64,000 nt of DNA, taken from positions 124,001 to 188,000 of the forward strand of contig CAIJNI010000040.1 in NCBI GenBank assembly GCA_903821995.1, given 5' to 3'. This DNA comes from an uncultured beta proteobacterium (GTDB lineage Bacteria; Pseudomonadota; Gammaproteobacteria; Burkholderiales; Burkholderiaceae). The notes under the pieces are model-generated. The model had not been told where the DNA came from, did no database searches, and saw nothing but the letters and a program-made list of their open reading frames with translations. Position numbers and translations under genes: made by a program. This document shows, piece after piece, positions 60,269-64,000 of this stretch; the stretch's first letter is position 1; each line of letters starts with the position of its first letter.

Positions 60269-60760
60269 ATGTCAGCAACAAAACAATATGAAATGGAAAT
60301 TATTGATGTCACCCCAGTTCAAATGGAAAAACGAGTTGCCCGCTATGGAAAGCTAAAATACCCACCAGATCGCTATCCAGATAGTTTATTACCTGGACAT
60401 GTTAGAAAAAATTATCTCGTAGTCGGAACGGGGTTGATTGTAGATGGTGGTAAAGAACCTTTGTCTGCTATCCCTATTTCTGAAGGATTTCAAATGTCTT
60501 ATGTTGAGGCTAAACCTGGAAATGGCCCGATGTTACATAACCATGATACGAATGAGACCTTCGTAGCAATTAAAGGGCAATGGCGAGTGATATGGGGTTT
60601 AGGAGAGAAATACTCTGTGGACCTTAACCCTCTTGATGTTTGTTCTGTCCCTCCTTTTGTGCCAAGACGATTTATTAACGTTACACCAGGTGAGGGAATG
60701 GAAGAGGGTTTATTGCTCACCGTTCAGCCTGGAAATGTTGCAAAAGTCGAGTTTATGTAA
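60269..60760 (+). CDS. Cupin domain protein
   Basis: The 163 residues carry one cupin motif: MLHNHDTNETFVAIKGQWRVIWG near residues 90-112 (metal-binding His-x-His-x4-Glu) and a second half VCSVPPFVPRRFINVTPG. Such proteins are small metal enzymes or sugar/aromatic-acid binding proteins. The N-terminal 60 residues (YPPDRYPDSLLPGHVRKNYLV) are not part of the core cupin. AAGGA lies upstream, and the gene precedes the binding protein by 29 bp, suggesting a shared pathway. Confidence 0.85.
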   Translation: MSATKQYEMEIIDVTPVQMEKRVARYGKLKYPPDRYPDSLLPGHVRKNYLVVGTGLIVDGGKEPLSAIPISEGFQMSYVEAKPGNGPMLHNHDTNETFVAIKGQWRVIWGLGEKYSVDLNPLDVCSVPPFVPRRFINVTPGEGMEEGLLLTVQPGNVAKVEFM

Positions 60761-60789
60761 TTGATGAAGTATAGGTGGGTGGAGATAAA

Positions 60790-61776
60790 ATGATAAAAAA
60801 TAAAAAAGCTGTATTTTCGCTCATCATCCTAGCTTTAGGGATTGTTGGTTCGCCATTTGCTCATTCGGCTAGCTTTGAAGACTGGCCTAAAGAGCCTATT
60901 CACCTGCTTGTACCTTTTGCTCCTGGCGGTGGTGTCGATGGAGCTGGACGAATGCTTGCTCGAGCCCTTGAGGAAAAGTTAAAGGTGTCAGTTGTCATCG
61001 ATAATAAACCTGGGGCAAACGGCACCATTGCAATGAATATCCTTAAGCAGGCTAAGCCGGATGGGTACACCTTATCAATGGTTTCTACAGGGGCATTAGA
61101 CGTTAATGTTTCGTTGATGAATTTGCCTTATGACCCAACAAAAGATTTTACCTATATTGCGCCAATGGTGAAGTTTCCTTTTTATCTTGCAGTTACGCCT
61201 GCTTCAGGAATTAAGTCTATTCAAGACTTAGTCAATAAGGCTAAAGCGGAACCTGGAAAGGTGACTTATAGTTCACCGGGTATTGGTAACGGTATTCACT
61301 TGGCAGCGGCGATGTTTAGTTATATGACTGGGACTCAAATGACACATGTGCCCTATAAGGGCGCCGCACCAGCCGCTGCAGCTTTGCTTGGTGGGGAAGT
61401 TACTTTCACCTTTGGCTCAGGCCCATCTATTTTAGGGTTTGTTGAGGCTGGAAAAGTAATTGCGTTAGGCACATCCAATAGTGAACGCGTTGCCACTATG
61501 CCTAATCTTCCAACTATAAATGAATTAGGAATTAAGGGGTATGACTCAAGCTCTCTTGGTGGTGTAGTAGGGCCCGCAGGAATGCCTCCTGAACTAGTTG
61601 CTAAGTTGACAAAAGCAATTCATGAGATAGTCACAAGCAAAGAAATGCAAGATAAAATTTACAAGGCCGGAATGATTCCTTTATTAGGAGACGGTGTTCA
61701 GTTTGAAAAGATGATCGCTGGAGATCGCCAAAAGTATGGTGATTTGATTAAAAATGCCAATATGAAGACTAACTAA
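60790..61776 (+). CDS. Tripartite tricarboxylate transporter-type (Bug/TctC) binding protein
   Basis: The 328-residue protein is a periplasmic solute-binding protein. A signal peptide ends near SPFAHSA (about residue 26), followed by WPKEPIHLLVPFAPGGGVDGAGR, DNKPGANGTIAMNILKQAKPDGYTL, VTYSSPGIGNGIHLAAAMF and HVPYKGAAPAAAALLGGEV, all typical of Bug proteins that bind carboxylates or aromatic acids. No TctA/TctB membrane genes are next to it, which is usual for orphan Bug proteins. I chose ATG at 60790, which has GGAGA at good spacing; a GTG at 60775 is also in frame. Ligand unknown. Confidence 0.9.
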   Translation: MIKNKKAVFSLIILALGIVGSPFAHSASFEDWPKEPIHLLVPFAPGGGVDGAGRMLARALEEKLKVSVVIDNKPGANGTIAMNILKQAKPDGYTLSMVSTGALDVNVSLMNLPYDPTKDFTYIAPMVKFPFYLAVTPASGIKSIQDLVNKAKAEPGKVTYSSPGIGNGIHLAAAMFSYMTGTQMTHVPYKGAAPAAAALLGGEVTFTFGSGPSILGFVEAGKVIALGTSNSERVATMPNLPTINELGIKGYDSSSLGGVVGPAGMPPELVAKLTKAIHEIVTSKEMQDKIYKAGMIPLLGDGVQFEKMIAGDRQKYGDLIKNANMKTN

Positions 61777-61786
61777 AATTAGTCTT
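61765..61786. terminator. Bidirectional stem-loop built from two stop-codon ends
   Basis: AAGACTAA (61765-61772) pairs with TTAGTCTT (61779-61786) around a 6 nt loop, overlapping the end of the TctC gene and the stop of proC. It is short and AT-rich, but lies where a convergent terminator is needed. Confidence 0.55.
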
Positions 61787-62651
61787 TTGAGAATTCTTGG
61801 CCCATGATTTGACTCCGGTCATGGGCTGCAGAAATAGCTTGTTCTAATATGCGTCCCCAATCATTCTGTCTTAAGACCTCCAAGGCTGCATAAGTTGTGC
61901 CACCTTTGGATGTTACCTTTTCTCTTAAGACGGTAGGCGAGTCGGTTGAATCTTGGGCTAGATTTGCTGCGCCAATAATTGTTTTAATTGATAGCTTTAA
62001 AGCTTGATTTGGGCTGAGGCCTAAGTTAACTCCAGCCTTTTGCATATGTTCAATCAACTGAAATATATAGGCTGGGCCGCTGCCTGAAACTGCTGTTACA
62101 GCATCAATGAGCGTTTCTGATTCCACCCAAATAAAATCACCGGTAGCTGAACAAACAAATTCGATCAAAGCTTTATCATTTTCAGACGTATCTTTACCTG
62201 AATATAAACCAGTCATTCCTTGACTGATTAATGCAGGAGTATTTGGCATTGCTCTAATAATTCGTTCATGCCCTAAGTGTTTAGAAAAATCTTGCATTTG
62301 AACTCCAGCGACTATGCTGAGAATTAAAGATGGCTTAAGCAATGCACTAGTTTCAGTGTTATCGATTAATAAGGCCCAGTCGGTAAGCGCCTGCCTTAAT
62401 TGTTGAGGTTTGACTGCGTAAATGATTAAATCTGCAGCCATTAAAAATTTTTCTGCCTGAGAGATGTTTTCAGCAACATTAATTCCATAAGTAGCAATTA
62501 ATTTATCTCTAGCAACCTCAAGGGGGTCAATCGCCATTAAGTTATTGGGTTGCACCTGATGACGAATTAAACCACCTATCATTGCGGTAGCCATATTGCC
62601 ACCGCCAATAAAGGCAATCTTAATTTTTGGGATATCTATTATTGGAGTCAT
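61779..62651 (-). CDS. proC: Pyrroline-5-carboxylate reductase
   Basis: ProC makes proline from pyrroline-5-carboxylate with NAD(P)H. KIAFIGGGNMATAMIGGL near residues 10-27, YAVKPQQLRQAL, RAMPNTPALISQGMTGLYSG and AVSGSGPAYIFQLIEHM are signatures, and VTSKGGTTYAALEVL closes the protein. I start it at ATG 62651 (MTPIIDIPKIKIAFIGG, 290 aa). The frame is open to 62687, but that would overlap yggS. yggS ends 10 bp upstream; the pair is a common operon. Confidence 0.96.
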   Translation of the reverse strand: MTPIIDIPKIKIAFIGGGNMATAMIGGLIRHQVQPNNLMAIDPLEVARDKLIATYGINVAENISQAEKFLMAADLIIYAVKPQQLRQALTDWALLIDNTETSALLKPSLILSIVAGVQMQDFSKHLGHERIIRAMPNTPALISQGMTGLYSGKDTSENDKALIEFVCSATGDFIWVESETLIDAVTAVSGSGPAYIFQLIEHMQKAGVNLGLSPNQALKLSIKTIIGAANLAQDSTDSPTVLREKVTSKGGTTYAALEVLRQNDWGRILEQAISAAHDRSQIMGQEFSKD

Positions 62652-62661
62652 GTGAGATATT

Positions 62662-63366
62662 TTACGGCTTTGTGATGCGTGAACCAAAAATCGCAGTCCC
62701 TACTCGGATCATCGTACTTCCTGCCTGAATTGCATCTTCAAGATCATCCGACATACCAATTGATAATGTGTCAAATTGAGGTGCGCTATTCTGCGCCAAA
62801 AGTTGTGTTTGTATGACTTTAAATAAACCTTGCATATCGCCCAAAGATAAGGTGTCTTTACCGGGTTCTGGTATAGCCATTAATCCTCGCAGACATAATC
62901 GAGGAAGTAAAGAAACTTCTTTGCATAAGTTGAACGCTTGCTCAGGTGCAACTCCACTTTTAGTGCCTTCACCACTGATGTTAACTTGAATGCATACATT
63001 AAGAGGTGCAAGTTTCTGCGGCCTCTGTTCGGAAAGTCTTTGTGCAATCTTTAATCGATCGACTGTTTGAACCCAATCAAAATGTTCAGCAGCAAGGCGA
63101 GTTTTATTACTTTGTAATGGGCCAATGAGATGCCATTCTATTTGACCTCGTATCGAGTCTAAATGAATAATTTTATCAATAGCCTCTTGGATATAGTTCT
63201 CACCAAAGCGCGTCAGTCCTTCACGAAAAGCAGCATTAATTTTATCGACAGAGTGAAGCTTTGATACCGCCAATAATGCGACATCATTGCGATTTCGACC
63301 CGCAGTGATACATGCATTTTGAATTCTTTGTTCTACTCCTAAGATATTATTTTTTAGGTATTCCAT
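62662..63366 (-). CDS. yggS: PLP homeostasis protein YggS
   Basis: The family controls the pyridoxal-phosphate pool and is a TIM-barrel PLP-binding protein without known catalysis. VALLAVSKLHSVDKINAAFREG with the PLP lysine near 36, RFGENYIQEAIDKI, EWHLIGPLQSNKTRLAAE, VCIQVNISGEGTKSGVAPEQ and LSIGMSDDLEDAIQAGSTMIRVGTAIFG are diagnostic. Length 234 aa. It is 2 bp after the glcF gene. Confidence 0.96.
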   Translation of the reverse strand: MEYLKNNILGVEQRIQNACITAGRNRNDVALLAVSKLHSVDKINAAFREGLTRFGENYIQEAIDKIIHLDSIRGQIEWHLIGPLQSNKTRLAAEHFDWVQTVDRLKIAQRLSEQRPQKLAPLNVCIQVNISGEGTKSGVAPEQAFNLCKEVSLLPRLCLRGLMAIPEPGKDTLSLGDMQGLFKVIQTQLLAQNSAPQFDTLSIGMSDDLEDAIQAGSTMIRVGTAIFGSRITKP

Positions 63367-63368
63367 TA

Positions 63369-64000
63369 TTAATGCTTAAGAGAGGTATAAAACAGATCAT
63401 CCAACACTTCAATCCAGTGTTTAACTGGCACTTGATCTTGTTGTAATTGAGAAATACATCCCACATTGCCTGATACGATCTCACTGGCTCCAGAAGATTC
63501 GCAGGCGTTTAGTAAATGATTAAGCTTTTGCTCTCTCAATTGATCAGATAAAGAAGCTTGCAATATCGAGTAGGTGCCAGCTGAACCACAACAGATATGG
63601 CTATCAGCGCATAACTGGACTTTAACGCCGAGGGAAGTTAGAAGATTTTCAACTTTGCCACTTATTTTTTGTCCATGTTGCAAAGTACAAGGAGGGTGGT
63701 AAACCAAATTTCGATCATGTGTAGAACCAATTCTTTCAATGATTAAGGATTGAAAATCTAGAAGTAACTCACTCACATCTTTGGTTAGAAGGGAAACTAA
63801 CTTGGCTTTTTCAGCATATTTCGGATCGTCTCTTAAAATATACCCATAATCTTTAACGGCAACCCCACATCCTGAGGCGTTCATAATAATTGCTGTAACT
63901 TTGTCATGTTCAATATGCGGCCACCAAGAATCAATATTATTTTTCATTTGAGCTTTAGCCGATTCTTGATCATTTAAATGAAACTTCAGAGCGCCACAAC
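63369..64000 (-). CDS. glcF: Glycolate oxidase iron-sulfur subunit GlcF, C-terminal part
   Basis: The frame runs leftward and is open to the window edge; the visible 210 residues are the C-terminal half of GlcF. CGALKFHLNDQESAKAQMKNNIDSW, IIMNASGCGVAVKDYGYIL and LVYHPPCTLQHGQKISGKV give the CCG-type cysteine-rich pairs, and ICCGSAGTYSILQ completes them. GlcF passes electrons from the glycolate-oxidising flavin subunit to quinone. The 4Fe-4S ferredoxin-like N-terminal part and other glc genes lie beyond the window. yggS follows after 2 bp. Confidence 0.92.
   Translation of the reverse strand, partial: CGALKFHLNDQESAKAQMKNNIDSWWPHIEHDKVTAIIMNASGCGVAVKDYGYILRDDPKYAEKAKLVSLLTKDVSELLLDFQSLIIERIGSTHDRNLVYHPPCTLQHGQKISGKVENLLTSLGVKVQLCADSHICCGSAGTYSILQASLSDQLREQKLNHLLNACESSGASEIVSGNVGCISQLQQDQVPVKHWIEVLDDLFYTSLKH

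Overview
The window is a 64 kb stretch of chromosome from a low-GC (roughly 40%, judged by eye) betaproteobacterium of the Burkholderiaceae, most like Polynucleobacter or a close freshwater relative. The basis is gene order and protein character: recA-recX-DUF2889-sucC-sucD-terC-pilin; pgk-pyk-fba-purC-purE-purK-tsaC; ilvE-zinc finger-waaF; recG-oxyR-ubiA; a split PntA transhydrogenase; a Bug/TctC-type solute-binding protein. The species call is an inference from memory of these arrangements, not a search. Almost all of the window is ordinary core genome, densely packed, with many 1-4 nt overlaps. I see no rRNA, tRNA, CRISPR array or complete mobile element.

Layout. 1-7.1 kb: an MFS transporter cut by the window edge, then SOS-controlled recA with recX, a DUF2889 protein, succinyl-CoA synthetase, a TerC membrane protein and a type IV pilin. 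7.1-7.4 kb: a truncated tyrosine integrase, the only clear trace of a mobile element. 7.5-12.9 kb: moaC, a BepA-like protease, and a leftward operon of ilvE, a zinc-finger protein, waaF and two small proteins. 13-20.6 kb: a rightward run joining lower glycolysis (pgk, pyk, fba) to purine synthesis (purC, purE, purK) and tRNA t6A synthesis (tsaC). 20.5-24.4 kb: a PBP4-type peptidase, an HU protein, an LldD-type dehydrogenase and an SDR. 24.5-27.7 kb: a leftward operon of a degenerate EAL protein, a NarL/BvgA-type response regulator and a hybrid histidine kinase. 28-33.9 kb: an RND efflux operon. 33.9-36.2 kb: groES-groEL with a CIRCE element. 36.2-40.5 kb: the least familiar part, with a large exported orphan protein, a DUF5672 protein, an AT-rich non-coding stretch full of palindromes, and two small cysteine-containing secreted proteins. 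40.5-43.4 kb: pntAA-pntAB-pntB. 43.5-58.2 kb: mnmA, a GST, purB, waaA, a YceI lipoprotein, yajC-secD-secF with tgt and queA, recG, oxyR and ubiA. 58.2-61.8 kb: a small divergent catabolic-looking cluster (CMD-like protein, SDR, alpha/beta hydrolase // cupin, TctC-type binding protein). 61.8-64 kb: proC, yggS and the C-terminal part of glcF.

The observations most worth a second look are regulatory. A hairpin pairs with the pilin start codon and part of its Shine-Dalgarno sequence. A signalling operon combines a kinase lacking a periplasmic sensor with a catalytically dead EAL protein, and a 7-2-7 palindrome of the kind NarL-family regulators bind lies just upstream. The 36-40.5 kb region is poorly explained, and the 58-62 kb cluster has an operator-like palindrome between its two arms. 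None of these amounts to proof of a new system.
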